From contig CANFSO010000013.1 in NCBI GenBank assembly GCA_947449895.1, forward strand, positions 1-32,440: a stretch of DNA of 32,440 bases, given 5' to 3'. The stretch is from Comamonadaceae bacterium (GTDB lineage: Bacteria; Pseudomonadota; Gammaproteobacteria; Burkholderiales; Burkholderiaceae_C). Below, one piece after another: positions 22,159 through 30,689 of the stretch; the first letter of the stretch is position 1, and each line of letters opens with the position of its first letter. Made by a program: the position numbers and the translations under genes. Below the pieces are notes generated by a model that did not search any database, was not told the origin of the DNA, and saw only the letters and a list, made by a program, of their open reading frames with translations.

Positions 22159-23804
22159 GCGCGCTGAGTTTATTGGACGTCAAGGGTCTGCGCGTGTCTT
22201 TCGCCGGCAAAGAAGTGGTGCGCGGCATCGACTTCTCTGTCGCCGCAGGAGAGAAGCTGGCCTTGGTGGGGGAGTCGGGCTCAGGCAAAACCGTCACCGC
22301 TTTAAGTTTGCTGGGCTTGGTGCAAGGCGCTCAAACCTCGGGGCAGGCGGTTTTTCGAGGTGTCCAAGACAGGTTAAATAGCGTAAGCAGCGTCAACTTA
22401 CAAGGCGATGCGCAGGCCGACTTGTTGTCGCTCTCAGAGCGCGATTTACGCGCTGTTCGCGGACGCGACATCGCGATGATTTTTCAAGAACCGATGACGG
22501 CCTTGAACCCCCTCTTCAGTGTCGGCAATCAGATCGCTGAAGTGCTGCAGCTCAAAGAAGGGTTGAGCCCGGCCGAGGCACATCAAGCGGCGGTGACTTT
22601 GTTGGCAGACACCGGCATTTCCGAGGCAGAGCGCCGCTCGCATTCTTTTCCGCACCAGTTATCGGGCGGGCAACGGCAGCGCGCCATGATCGCGATGGCA
22701 CTGGCTTGTCAGCCGCGTCTGTTGCTGGCTGACGAGCCGACCACGGCACTGGATGTCAGCTTGCGCGCTCAAATTTTGGATTTGTTGTCGGCGCTGCAAA
22801 AGAAAAAAGGCATGGCCGTGCTGCTCATCACGCACGACTTGAACTTGGTGCGCCGCTTTGCAGACCGCATCGCGGTGATGGAAAACGGCTTGATCGTCGA
22901 GCAAGGCCCAGTGGCCAAGGTCTTCGCCAAGCCGCAACACCCGTACACCCGTAAATTGATGGACAGCCGGCCTGTGCGGGATGTGACCGAGGCTTTTTCA
23001 AGCGTCGCGTCCGCACCCGTGATGCAAAGCCGAAACTTGCGCGTCAGCTACCCGGTGCCCATCGCGGGCTTTCGTGGTTGGTTCAAAAAAGGCGAGTTTG
23101 TAGCGGTCAAGTCCGCCAGTTTCACCTTGGAGAAGGGCCGAACATTGGGCGTTATCGGCGAGTCGGGTTCAGGGAAATCTACCTTGGCACTGGCCGTACT
23201 GGGCTTGCACCCGAGTCAGGGTGAACTGCAGTTGGCGGGTAAAACTTGGAGCCGCGACGCAACCAACAACAAAGCCATGCGGCGGGCGGTGCAAGTCGTC
23301 TTTCAAGACCCGTTTTCGTCTCTGTCGCCGCGCATGAGCATCGAAGAAATAGTCGGCGAAGGCCTGCGTGTGCACCAGTCTCAGCTGAGCGTCGAACAAC
23401 GATACCCGCGTGTGGTGAAGGCTTTGGCAGATGTCGGCATGGCTGAAACTCAGTTTCCGCGTCTGTTGCAACGTTATCCACATGAGTTTTCCGGCGGTCA
23501 GCGCCAGCGCATAGCGATTGCCCGGGCCCTGATGGTCGAGCCTGACATGTTGGTGCTGGACGAGCCCACCAGCGCGCTCGACGTGACTGTTCAAAAACAG
23601 GTGCTGGAATTGCTTCAGCGCTTACAACGGGAGCGAGGGCTGAGTTATTTACTCATCACACACGATGTCGACGTGATTCGGGCCATGGCGCATGATGTGC
23701 TGGTCATGCAAAGTGGTGAAGTGCTTGAATCGGGCACGGTTGACCAAGTGCTGCTGTCGCCGCAACATCCTTACACACGCTTGCTGGTAAGGCAAACCTC
23801 CTGA
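22155..23804 (+). CDS. yejF: YejF, dual-domain ABC ATPase
   Basis: 549 residues carrying two complete ATPase cassettes. Cassette 1 has Walker A GESGSGKT at 39-46, signature LSGGQ at 169-173 and Walker B LLLADEP near 195. Cassette 2 has Walker A GESGSGKS at 335-342, signature FSGGQRQR and Walker B MLVLDEPTSALD. Short oligopeptide-transporter C-terminal tails (QHPYTRKLM and QHPYTRLLV) end each half. It powers YejBE. The ATG overlaps the yejE stop by 4 bases. No terminator is obvious before the rimP promoter, 40 bases on. Confidence 0.94.
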   Translation: MSALSLLDVKGLRVSFAGKEVVRGIDFSVAAGEKLALVGESGSGKTVTALSLLGLVQGAQTSGQAVFRGVQDRLNSVSSVNLQGDAQADLLSLSERDLRAVRGRDIAMIFQEPMTALNPLFSVGNQIAEVLQLKEGLSPAEAHQAAVTLLADTGISEAERRSHSFPHQLSGGQRQRAMIAMALACQPRLLLADEPTTALDVSLRAQILDLLSALQKKKGMAVLLITHDLNLVRRFADRIAVMENGLIVEQGPVAKVFAKPQHPYTRKLMDSRPVRDVTEAFSSVASAPVMQSRNLRVSYPVPIAGFRGWFKKGEFVAVKSASFTLEKGRTLGVIGESGSGKSTLALAVLGLHPSQGELQLAGKTWSRDATNNKAMRRAVQVVFQDPFSSLSPRMSIEEIVGEGLRVHQSQLSVEQRYPRVVKALADVGMAETQFPRLLQRYPHEFSGGQRQRIAIARALMVEPDMLVLDEPTSALDVTVQKQVLELLQRLQRERGLSYLLITHDVDVIRAMAHDVLVMQSGEVLESGTVDQVLLSPQHPYTRLLVRQTS

Positions 23805-23840
23805 TTCATCAAAATGCACGGCGTTTGGCATGTATTTTGT

Positions 23841-23869
23841 TTGCAGAGAGGCGTACTGGGGGCTACAAT
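23841..23869 (+). promoter_or_regulatory. Sigma-70 promoter of the rimP-nusA-infB operon
   Basis: TTGCAG (23841-23846) and TACAAT (23864-23869) are separated by 17 bases. Transcription would start near 23876, about 80 bases before the rimP ATG and 10 bases before the leader hairpin. Spacing and both hexamers are close to consensus. Confidence 0.65.
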
Positions 23870-23886
23870 ACTGTCTTCACGACCAA

Positions 23887-23916
23887 ATGGGCGGGTTTTC
23901 ACCGCTCATTTTTTTT
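23887..23916 (+). terminator. Leader terminator/attenuator upstream of rimP
   Basis: ATGGGCGG (23887-23894) pairs with CCGCTCAT (23902-23909), one G:U, around a 7-nt loop, followed by eight T residues (23909-23916). It lies downstream of the promoter and upstream of rimP, so it would stop transcripts before the operon. Since nusA is the second gene, attenuation sensitive to NusA is plausible; rimP leaders with terminators are known in proteobacteria. Alternatively it simply ends yejABEF transcripts. Confidence 0.65.
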
Positions 23917-23957
23917 GGGCGTTTGTTTTTGCACTGCGGATGAATTTCAGAGACTGA

Positions 23958-24563
23958 ATGGCTTTACACGATTTACACAGCACGATTAGTCAAACCGTTA
24001 CCGGGCTTGGGTATGAGCTGGTTGACATTGAGCGCACGACCGGCGGATTGCTGCGCGTGACGATTGACATGCCCTACGTGTTGGGTACAGCCCCCGGTGC
24101 AGAGCAGCACATCAACGCAGAAGACTGTGAAAAAGTCACCCGCCAGCTGCAGTTTGTGCTGGAAGTTGAAGGTACTGAGTATTCCCGGCTGGAGGTCAGC
24201 TCGCCCGGAATAGACAGGCCACTGCGCACGGAACAAGATTTTGAGCGTTTTATCGGTGACTTGATTGACATCACCTTGAAGGCACCGATCGGCATTGCCG
24301 CCAGTGCAGGCACGGAGATTTCAGCCAATCGCAAAAAATTTCGCGGCACGCTGGAGCGTGTCGATACCGGCTGGCAGATCGTCTGGGCTGAAGAGCCAGA
24401 GGTCAAGCCGGGTCAAAAAGTGAGCAAGCACAGAGTTCCCGCACCTTTGCAGGCGCTGGGCTTCACGCTTGACGAGATCGCCCAAGCGCGTTTGGCGCCC
24501 GTGGTTGACTTCAAGGGACGCCGACCCAAAAGCGTCCCACCTGTAGATAAACAGACTGAGTAA
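23958..24563 (+). CDS. rimP: RimP, 30S ribosome maturation factor
   Basis: 201 residues. The N-terminal domain (about 1-90) includes [22 protein letters not shown] and [20 protein letters not shown], and the conserved [24 protein letters not shown] segment joins it to the C-terminal SH3-like domain. The tail beyond about 165 is longer than in E. coli, as is common in Burkholderiales. RimP assists late 16S folding during 30S assembly. It starts the conserved rimP-nusA-infB-rbfA-truB operon. Confidence 0.95.
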   Translation: MALHDLHSTISQTVTGLGYELVDIERTTGGLLRVTIDMPYVLGTAPGAEQHINAEDCEKVTRQLQFVLEVEGTEYSRLEVSSPGIDRPLRTEQDFERFIGDLIDITLKAPIGIAASAGTEISANRKKFRGTLERVDTGWQIVWAEEPEVKPGQKVSKHRVPAPLQALGFTLDEIAQARLAPVVDFKGRRPKSVPPVDKQTE

Positions 24564-24586
24564 TTAGAGAAAGGCAGGCTTGTGAA

Positions 24587-26089
24587 ATGAATCGCGAACT
24601 GTTGATGTTGGTTGATGCCATATCGCGTGAGAAGAATGTTGAACGTGACGTCGTTTTTGGTGCCGTCGAGCTCGCGCTCGCTTCGGCCACCAAGAAGGTC
24701 TATCCCGAAGGCGTGGACATCCGCGTCGCTGTGGACCGCGACAGCGGCGTTTACGAAACCTTCCGCCGTTGGCTGGTAGTCCCTGACGAAGCTGGCCTGC
24801 AAAACCCTGAGGGTGAAGAGCTGGTCAGCGATGCACGCGATGAAATCGCGGACATCGAAGAAGGCGACTACATCGAAAAACCAGTCGAAAGCCTGCCGAT
24901 CGGCCGCATTGGCGCGCAAGCTGCCAAGCAGGTGATCTTGCAAAAAATTCGCGACGCTGAACGTGAAATGCTGCTGAACGACTTCATGTCGCGCGGCGAG
25001 AAAATTTTCGTGGGTACGGTCAAACGCATGGACAAGGGCGACATCATTGTCGAGTCCGGTCGTGTTGAAGGCCGTCTGCGCCGCAGCGACATGATCCCGA
25101 AGGAAAACCTTCGATCTGGCGACCGCGTGCGCGCCATGATCATGGAGGTCGACACCACTTTGCGCGGTGCGCCCATCATTCTCTCGCGCACTTCGCCTGA
25201 GTACATGATTGAGCTGTTCCGCCAAGAAGTGCCTGAAATCGAACAAGGCTTGCTGGAGATCAAATCCTGCGCCCGTGACCCCGGTTCCCGCGCCAAGATT
25301 GCCGTGCTCTCGCACGACAAGCGCGTTGACCCGATCGGCACTTGCGTCGGTGTTCGCGGCACCCGTGTCAACGGCGTCACCAACGAACTCGCTGGCGAAC
25401 GTGTTGACATCGTGTTGTGGAGCGAAGACCCAGCCCAATTCGTCATCGGCGCGCTGGCACCTGCCAACGTCTCCTCCATCGTGGTTGACGAAGAGCGTCA
25501 CGCCATGGATGTGGTGGTTGATGAAGAAAATCTGGCCATTTCCATCGGCCGCGGTGGACAAAATGTTCGCCTTGCCGCTGAGCTGACCGGCTGGAAGATC
25601 AACATCATGACGGCCGACGAGTCTGCTCAAAAGCAGGCAGTCGAAACCGACAGCAGCCGCAAGCTGTTCATGGAAAAGCTCGATGTTGACGAAGAAATCG
25701 CCGACATCCTCATCTCCGAAGGCTTCACCAGTCTCGAAGAAGTGGCTTATGTGCCGATCCAGGAAATGCTTGAGATCGAATCTTTCGATGAAGATACCGT
25801 CAATGAGCTGCGTACGCGCGCCAAAGACGCCTTGCTGACGATGGAAATCGCCAAGGAAGAAGACGCTGAAAAAGTCTCGCAAAATCTGCGCGATGTTGAA
25901 GGTCTGACGCCTGAACTGATCGCCAAGTTGAGCGAGTCGGGTGTGAACACCCGCGATGATCTGGCCGACTTGGCCGTTGACGAACTTACCGAAATCACAG
26001 GCCAGTCTCCGGACGAAGCCACAGCCCTGATCATGACCGCACGCGCCCATTGGTTTACCGATGACGCCTCTGCAGCTCAAGAGCAATGA
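24587..26089 (+). CDS. nusA: NusA, transcription elongation/termination factor
   Basis: 500 residues, near the E. coli length of 495. Order of domains: RNA-polymerase-binding N-terminal domain (about 1-130), S1 domain (about 135-200, [24 protein letters not shown]), two KH domains (about 230-345, with the [15 protein letters not shown] and [19 protein letters not shown] loops), and two acidic AR2 repeats (about 365-430 and 440-490, [18 protein letters not shown] and [19 protein letters not shown]). The two C-terminal repeats are typical of proteobacteria, where they bind the alpha subunit and N-utilisation factors. It may modulate its own leader terminator. Confidence 0.97.
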   Translation: MNRELLMLVDAISREKNVERDVVFGAVELALASATKKVYPEGVDIRVAVDRDSGVYETFRRWLVVPDEAGLQNPEGEELVSDARDEIADIEEGDYIEKPVESLPIGRIGAQAAKQVILQKIRDAEREMLLNDFMSRGEKIFVGTVKRMDKGDIIVESGRVEGRLRRSDMIPKENLRSGDRVRAMIMEVDTTLRGAPIILSRTSPEYMIELFRQEVPEIEQGLLEIKSCARDPGSRAKIAVLSHDKRVDPIGTCVGVRGTRVNGVTNELAGERVDIVLWSEDPAQFVIGALAPANVSSIVVDEERHAMDVVVDEENLAISIGRGGQNVRLAAELTGWKINIMTADESAQKQAVETDSSRKLFMEKLDVDEEIADILISEGFTSLEEVAYVPIQEMLEIESFDEDTVNELRTRAKDALLTMEIAKEEDAEKVSQNLRDVEGLTPELIAKLSESGVNTRDDLADLAVDELTEITGQSPDEATALIMTARAHWFTDDASAAQEQ

Positions 26090-26116
26090 TCATGGAGGCC
26101 GCACGGAAACCTAATT

Positions 26117-29047
26117 ATGTCCAGTACCACTACCGTCGCTGAATTCGCAGCTGAACTGAATAAACCCACCGCAACCCTGATCGAGCAATTGACCAGCGCC
26201 GGCGTCGCCAAGGCAGCAGCCAGCGATCATTTGTCCGAGGCCGACAAGCAAAAGCTTTTGAGTTATTTGCAGGCCAGTCACGGCACTGCCAGTGCCGAGC
26301 GCAAAAAGATCACGCTGGTCAAGAAATCGACCACCGAAATCAAACAAGCTGACTCGACTGGCCGTGCTCGCACGATTCAAGTTGAAGTGCGCAAGAAGCG
26401 TACTTTCGTCAAGCGTGAAGATGGCTCCGACGTGGCTGTTGAAGACGTTCTTGTGGCTCCGCAAGAACCCGTCGTCGACAACTCTGAGTTGCTTCGCGCC
26501 CAGCAAGAAGCCAGCCAAAAGGCTGAGCTACTGCTGCGTCAAGAAGAAGAAGAGTTTGCAGAAAAGTGCCGCCTGCGTGATGCGCAAGAAGCCCAAGCCG
26601 CAGCTCAGGAAAAAGAACGGATCGAAGCTGAACTGAGCGCACAAGCGGCGGCCGAAGCGGCACGAGCTGCTGAAGCGAAAAAAATTGAAAAAGCAACTGC
26701 CGTCAAACCAGTCATCGGTTCACGTGTATTCCCTGACCAGAGTGTGGTGAATGCAGAAGCTGCCGCCGCGGCTGCCGTCGCAGCAGAAGCCGCTGCAGCA
26801 GTACAAGCCGCCAAAGCTGCTGAAGTCACTGCGGCTCAAGCTGCTGTGAAAGCCAAAGCCACTGCAGAGTTCCAAGCTGACGCCGCCAAGGTGCAAGACT
26901 TCCAAGACCGTCGCAAAAAGGCCGAGGCAGAAGCTGCCGGCATCCGCGCCATGATGAGCGCCCCTAAGCGCGTCTTGGTGCCGCACGTCGACCCGAAAAT
27001 CGCCATGAAAGGCACGCTGCACAAGCCTGCCGTGGTGCCTGGTGCCGTCAAGCCCGGCGCCCCTGCGGTGGCCGGTGTGGCTGGCGCTGCTGGCAAGAAA
27101 GAAGTCAAGTCGGAGAATTTGTCTTCGACGTGGAAAGACGACGCGAAGAAAAAGACCGAACTAAAGACACGTGGTGCCCCAACGGCACCAGGTCGCGGCA
27201 ACTTCCGCGGTGGCCCGCGTGGCCGTCGCTCATCAGACCGCGATGCGCGTTCCGAGTCAACTTTTGTCGCACCGTCAGAATTCAAGGTCATTGAAGTTCA
27301 TGTGCCAGAAACCATCACCGTGGGTGAGTTGGCACACAAGATGAGCGTGAAGTCCTCTGAGGTCATCAAACACCTGATGAAACTCGGTCAGATGGTCACG
27401 ATCAACCAGCCGCTAGACCAAGACACCGCCATGATTGTGGTGGAAGAAATGGGTCATAAAGCCGTCACGGCAGCGCTGGATGATCCAGAAGCTTTCACCG
27501 ACGAAGACGTGCAAGGCCAACAAGCTGAGTCGTTGCCGCGTGCACCGGTGGTCACTGTCATGGGTCACGTTGACCACGGCAAAACTTCCTTGCTCGATTA
27601 CATCCGTAAAGCCAAAGTCGCCTCAGGAGAGGCTGGTGGCATCACCCAGCATATAGGCGCTTACCATGTGGAAACCCCACGCGGCATGGTGTCCTTCCTG
27701 GACACGCCGGGTCACGAGGCCTTCACGGCTATGCGTGCCCGTGGCGCACAAGCGACTGACATTGTGATCTTGGTGGTTGCGGCGGATGACGGTGTCATGC
27801 CGCAAACTCGCGAAGCCATCAAGCACGCGAAAGCGGCTGGCGTTCCTATCGTCGTGGCCATCAACAAAATTGACAAGCCTGGCATCAACCTTGACCGCGT
27901 CAAGGGTGAACTGGTCACTGAAGAAGTTATTCCCGAAGAGTTCGGCGGCGATGTGCCTTTTGTGGGCGTTTCCGCTCACACCGGTGCCGGTGTTGACGAT
28001 CTGCTGGAACAAGTCCTGCTACAAGCCGAGGTGCTCGAATTGCGTGCACCGGTCGATGCCTTGGCCAAGGGCCTGGTGATTGAAGCCCGTCTCGACAAGG
28101 GTCGTGGGCCGGTTGCGACCGTGCTGGTTCAGTCCGGTACCCTGAAGGCTGGCGACGTGGTGCTGGCCGGTTCGACCTTTGGTCGTGTGCGCGCCATGCT
28201 CGACGAAAACGGCAAGACAATCAAGACAGCGGGCCCTTCGATTCCAGTCGAAATTCAAGGTCTCACTGAAGTGCCGCAAGCTGGCGACGAGTTCATGGTC
28301 ATGACCGACGAGCGTCGTGCCCGCGAAATCGCGACTTACCGTGCTGGCAAGTTCCGCAACACCAAACTGGCCAAGCAACAAGCTTCCAAGCTCGAGAACA
28401 TGTTCTCGGACCTGTCGGCTGGCGAAGTCAAGATGCTGCCGATCATCATCAAAGCCGACGTGCAGGGTTCGCAAGAAGCCTTGGCCCAGTCGCTGCTCAA
28501 GTTGTCGACTGACGAGGTCAAGGTTCAACTCGTGTACTCCGCAGTTGGCGGGATTTCCGAGTCGGACGTCAACCTCGCGATCGCATCCAAAGCAGTGCTG
28601 ATTGGTTTCAACACCCGCGCCGATGCGCAGGCTCGCAAGCAAGCCGAGAACAACGGCATTGAGATTCGTTACTACAACATCATTTATGACGCTGTTGACG
28701 AATTACGCGCCGCGATGTCGGGCATGTTGACTCCGGACAAGAAAGAAGAAGTCATCGGCAATGCCGAGATTCGTCAAGTCTTCAAGGTCAGCAAGATCGG
28801 TTCCATTGCTGGTTGTATGGTTACTGCGGGTGTGGTTCGCCGCAACGCGCGTCTGCGACTCCTGCGCGAAAACATGGTCATCTTCACGGGTGAACTTGAC
28901 TCACTCAAGCGTTTCAAAGACGATGCACGCGAAGTCAAAGAAGGCTTCGAGTGCGGCTTGAACGTCAAGGGCTATAACGACATCCAGGTGGGCGATATTC
29001 TTGAGTTCTTCGAAATCAGGGAAGTCGCCCGGACGCTCGAAGCCTAA
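26117..29047 (+). CDS. infB: Translation initiation factor IF-2
   Basis: 976 residues. An N-terminal IF2_N domain (about 1-55) is followed by a long alanine/lysine/glutamate-rich, probably helical linker (about 115-270) and a basic [13 protein letters not shown] stretch near 355-370. A second IF2_N domain lies at about 390-440. The G domain has G1 at 483-490 (GHVDHGKT), G3 at 529-532 (DTPG) and G4 at 583-586 (NKID). Domains II-IV to the C-terminus include the fMet-tRNA-binding C2 domain. It is long compared with E. coli (890), mainly because of the linker. A GGAGG-like site lies upstream of the ATG. Confidence 0.97.
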   Translation: MSSTTTVAEFAAELNKPTATLIEQLTSAGVAKAAASDHLSEADKQKLLSYLQASHGTASAERKKITLVKKSTTEIKQADSTGRARTIQVEVRKKRTFVKREDGSDVAVEDVLVAPQEPVVDNSELLRAQQEASQKAELLLRQEEEEFAEKCRLRDAQEAQAAAQEKERIEAELSAQAAAEAARAAEAKKIEKATAVKPVIGSRVFPDQSVVNAEAAAAAAVAAEAAAAVQAAKAAEVTAAQAAVKAKATAEFQADAAKVQDFQDRRKKAEAEAAGIRAMMSAPKRVLVPHVDPKIAMKGTLHKPAVVPGAVKPGAPAVAGVAGAAGKKEVKSENLSSTWKDDAKKKTELKTRGAPTAPGRGNFRGGPRGRRSSDRDARSESTFVAPSEFKVIEVHVPETITVGELAHKMSVKSSEVIKHLMKLGQMVTINQPLDQDTAMIVVEEMGHKAVTAALDDPEAFTDEDVQGQQAESLPRAPVVTVMGHVDHGKTSLLDYIRKAKVASGEAGGITQHIGAYHVETPRGMVSFLDTPGHEAFTAMRARGAQATDIVILVVAADDGVMPQTREAIKHAKAAGVPIVVAINKIDKPGINLDRVKGELVTEEVIPEEFGGDVPFVGVSAHTGAGVDDLLEQVLLQAEVLELRAPVDALAKGLVIEARLDKGRGPVATVLVQSGTLKAGDVVLAGSTFGRVRAMLDENGKTIKTAGPSIPVEIQGLTEVPQAGDEFMVMTDERRAREIATYRAGKFRNTKLAKQQASKLENMFSDLSAGEVKMLPIIIKADVQGSQEALAQSLLKLSTDEVKVQLVYSAVGGISESDVNLAIASKAVLIGFNTRADAQARKQAENNGIEIRYYNIIYDAVDELRAAMSGMLTPDKKEEVIGNAEIRQVFKVSKIGSIAGCMVTAGVVRRNARLRLLRENMVIFTGELDSLKRFKDDAREVKEGFECGLNVKGYNDIQVGDILEFFEIREVARTLEA

Positions 29048-29064
29048 AGCACGAGCGGCCAACA

Positions 29065-29093
29065 GACCCGTGACAGCTATGTTGTCACGGGTC
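29065..29093 (+). repeat. Perfect 11-bp hairpin between infB and rbfA
   Basis: GACCCGTGACA (29065-29075) and TGTCACGGGTC (29083-29093) pair perfectly around a 7-nt loop. No T-run follows (CGTCACCACC), so it is not an obvious terminator. It may be an RNA processing or stability element in the operon transcript, or leave partial rho-independent pausing. Confidence 0.6.
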
Positions 29094-29127
29094 CGTCACC
29101 ACCCCCAGTTAACATTTTCATTTTTAA

Positions 29128-29496
29128 ATGCGTAAGAAATCTTCCACACCCAACCGCGGTTTTCGCGTAGCCGACCAGATCCAGCGTGATCTGACGGCGC
29201 TGATCGCGCGCGAGTTGAAAGACCCGCGGGTGGGCATGGTGACGGTGCAATCAGTCGAGGTCACCCCCGACTACGCACATGCCAAAGTGTATTTCAGCGT
29301 TCTGGTCGGAGATCCGAAAGAGTGTGAAGAAGCCTTGAACCAAGCCGCAGGTTTTCTGCGCAATGGCTTGTTCAAGAAGCTGATGATCCACACCGTGCCA
29401 ACACTGCATTTCTTGTTCGACCGAACCACAGAAAGTGCTTCTGACATGAATGCCTTGATAGCCAAGGCTGTTGCCTCCCGCGCTCAAGACGACTGA
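29128..29496 (+). CDS. rbfA: RbfA, 30S ribosome-binding factor A
   Basis: 122 residues, the usual size. A single KH-type domain: [48 protein letters not shown], then the [26 protein letters not shown] segment. RbfA acts in 16S 5' end maturation during 30S assembly and is needed for cold growth in E. coli. The gene follows infB after 80 bases that hold a perfect hairpin. No clear Shine-Dalgarno precedes the ATG; the upstream sequence is A/T-rich. Confidence 0.95.
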   Translation: MRKKSSTPNRGFRVADQIQRDLTALIARELKDPRVGMVTVQSVEVTPDYAHAKVYFSVLVGDPKECEEALNQAAGFLRNGLFKKLMIHTVPTLHFLFDRTTESASDMNALIAKAVASRAQDD

Positions 29497-29515
29497 TCCA
29501 GCGCCGTTGCCCTTT

Positions 29516-29576
29516 GACAGGTTCGGGGTTAACGGTGCTAGCCAGCGAGCAGACAAATTTGCTCGCCGAGCCTGTC
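29516..29576. repeat. Cruciform-type inverted repeat between rbfA and truB
   Basis: Outer arms GACAGGTTCGG (29516-29526) and CCGAGCCTGTC (29566-29576) pair with one G:U. Inside lies a second hairpin GCGAGCA (29545-29551)/TGCTCGC (29560-29566) sharing the junction base. The sequence around GACAGG...CCTGTC resembles dispersed palindromic intergenic repeats of betaproteobacteria. It ends 8 bases before the truB ATG and leaves no space for a Shine-Dalgarno. Confidence 0.55.
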
Positions 29577-29583
29577 GATATAT

Positions 29584-30657
29584 ATGACGCAAACATCCAG
29601 TCCCCGCCAGAAAATTCAGCGACGTCCCGTGCATGGCGTGCTGCTGCTCGACAAACCGATAGGTCTGTCGAGTAATCAGGCCTTGCAAAAGGCCAAGTGG
29701 CTGATGCGCGCTGAAAAAGCCGGCCATACTGGCACGCTCGATCCGCTGGCGACGGGCGTTTTGCCGCTATGTTTTGGTGCGGCTACCAAGTTCAGTCAGA
29801 TGCAGCTGGAAGCAGACAAAACCTATGAAGCGGTCTTGCTGCTGGGCCAAAAAACGACCACGGCAGATGCCGAAGGCGAGGTCATTGAAACCCGTGACGT
29901 GCCTGAGATCACTGCTGAGTTGCTTGAAAAATTGACTGCACAGTTCAGCGGTCCGCAGGCCCAAATTCCCCCCATGTATTCGGCGCTTAAAAAAGACGGC
30001 AAGGCACTTTACGAATACGCCCGTGCGGGCCAAGTAGTCGAGCGCGAGCCGCGGCATATCGTGATTCATGAGATGCAGATGGCCGTCGCCCATGATGAAC
30101 GGGCGCCTGCCGCCATACGCATCATCGTGCGTTGCAGCAAGGGCACCTACATCCGCACGCTCGGTGAAGACATCGGCGAAGCCATTGGTTGCGGCGCGCA
30201 CCTCGGCTTTTTGCGTCGCATTGAAACCGGTGGTTACTTGGCCAGTCACTGCGTCAGCTTGAGCGCGCTTGAAACCATGAGCGAAGCCGATCGTGATGCT
30301 TGCCTGTTGCCGCCGCAGTCGTTGGTGTCTGCCGCGCCGTCGGTCAGCTTAGATGCTGATAACGCCGGTCGATTTTTAAGTGGTCTGCCTCGCCGTGGCG
30401 AAGCCGGTCAATGGGGTCCGCAGATTGCCGAGAACCAGCCCTTGGTGCAGGTTTTTGGTAACGACCCTTACGCATTTTTAGGCACGGCCCACGTGACCGA
30501 CAACGAGTTGATTCCTGAGCGTTTGCTCAGCCCCATTGAAGTACAGGACATGCTGAAGAGCGCCGCCATTGGCAGCGCAACTGCAGCATCGGCTGGTCCA
30601 GCGCTTCATTCCGATGAGCCCCCCAGCCTTGACTTGATGTCACACCAGACCGTCTAG
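29584..30657 (+). CDS. truB: TruB, tRNA pseudouridine-55 synthase
   Basis: 357 residues. The catalytic aspartate is Asp53 in GHTGTLDPLATGVLP, with the conserved GVLLLDKPIGLSSNQALQ opening and the YSALKKDGKALYEYAR and VRCSKGTYIRTLGEDIG motifs. A C-terminal extension past about residue 290 is longer than in E. coli (314), including a low-complexity alanine-rich end (AAIGSATAASAG). TruB makes pseudouridine 55 in the T loop of tRNAs and acts as a tRNA chaperone. It is preceded by an inverted repeat and shows no Shine-Dalgarno. Confidence 0.95.
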   Translation: MTQTSSPRQKIQRRPVHGVLLLDKPIGLSSNQALQKAKWLMRAEKAGHTGTLDPLATGVLPLCFGAATKFSQMQLEADKTYEAVLLLGQKTTTADAEGEVIETRDVPEITAELLEKLTAQFSGPQAQIPPMYSALKKDGKALYEYARAGQVVEREPRHIVIHEMQMAVAHDERAPAAIRIIVRCSKGTYIRTLGEDIGEAIGCGAHLGFLRRIETGGYLASHCVSLSALETMSEADRDACLLPPQSLVSAAPSVSLDADNAGRFLSGLPRRGEAGQWGPQIAENQPLVQVFGNDPYAFLGTAHVTDNELIPERLLSPIEVQDMLKSAAIGSATAASAGPALHSDEPPSLDLMSHQTV

Positions 30658-30689
30658 TCAAAAAGTTTTGAAGTTTTAGAAAGCCCACC

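Noticed and set aside
24413-26086. Long minus-strand open frame (557 codons) across nusA
   Set aside because: A shadow frame opposite nusA; the composition mirrors the NusA codons and shows no protein family features.
26640-26900. Repeat region in infB
   Set aside because: The repetitive look is the alanine/glutamate/lysine-rich linker normal for bacterial IF-2, not a separate repeat element.
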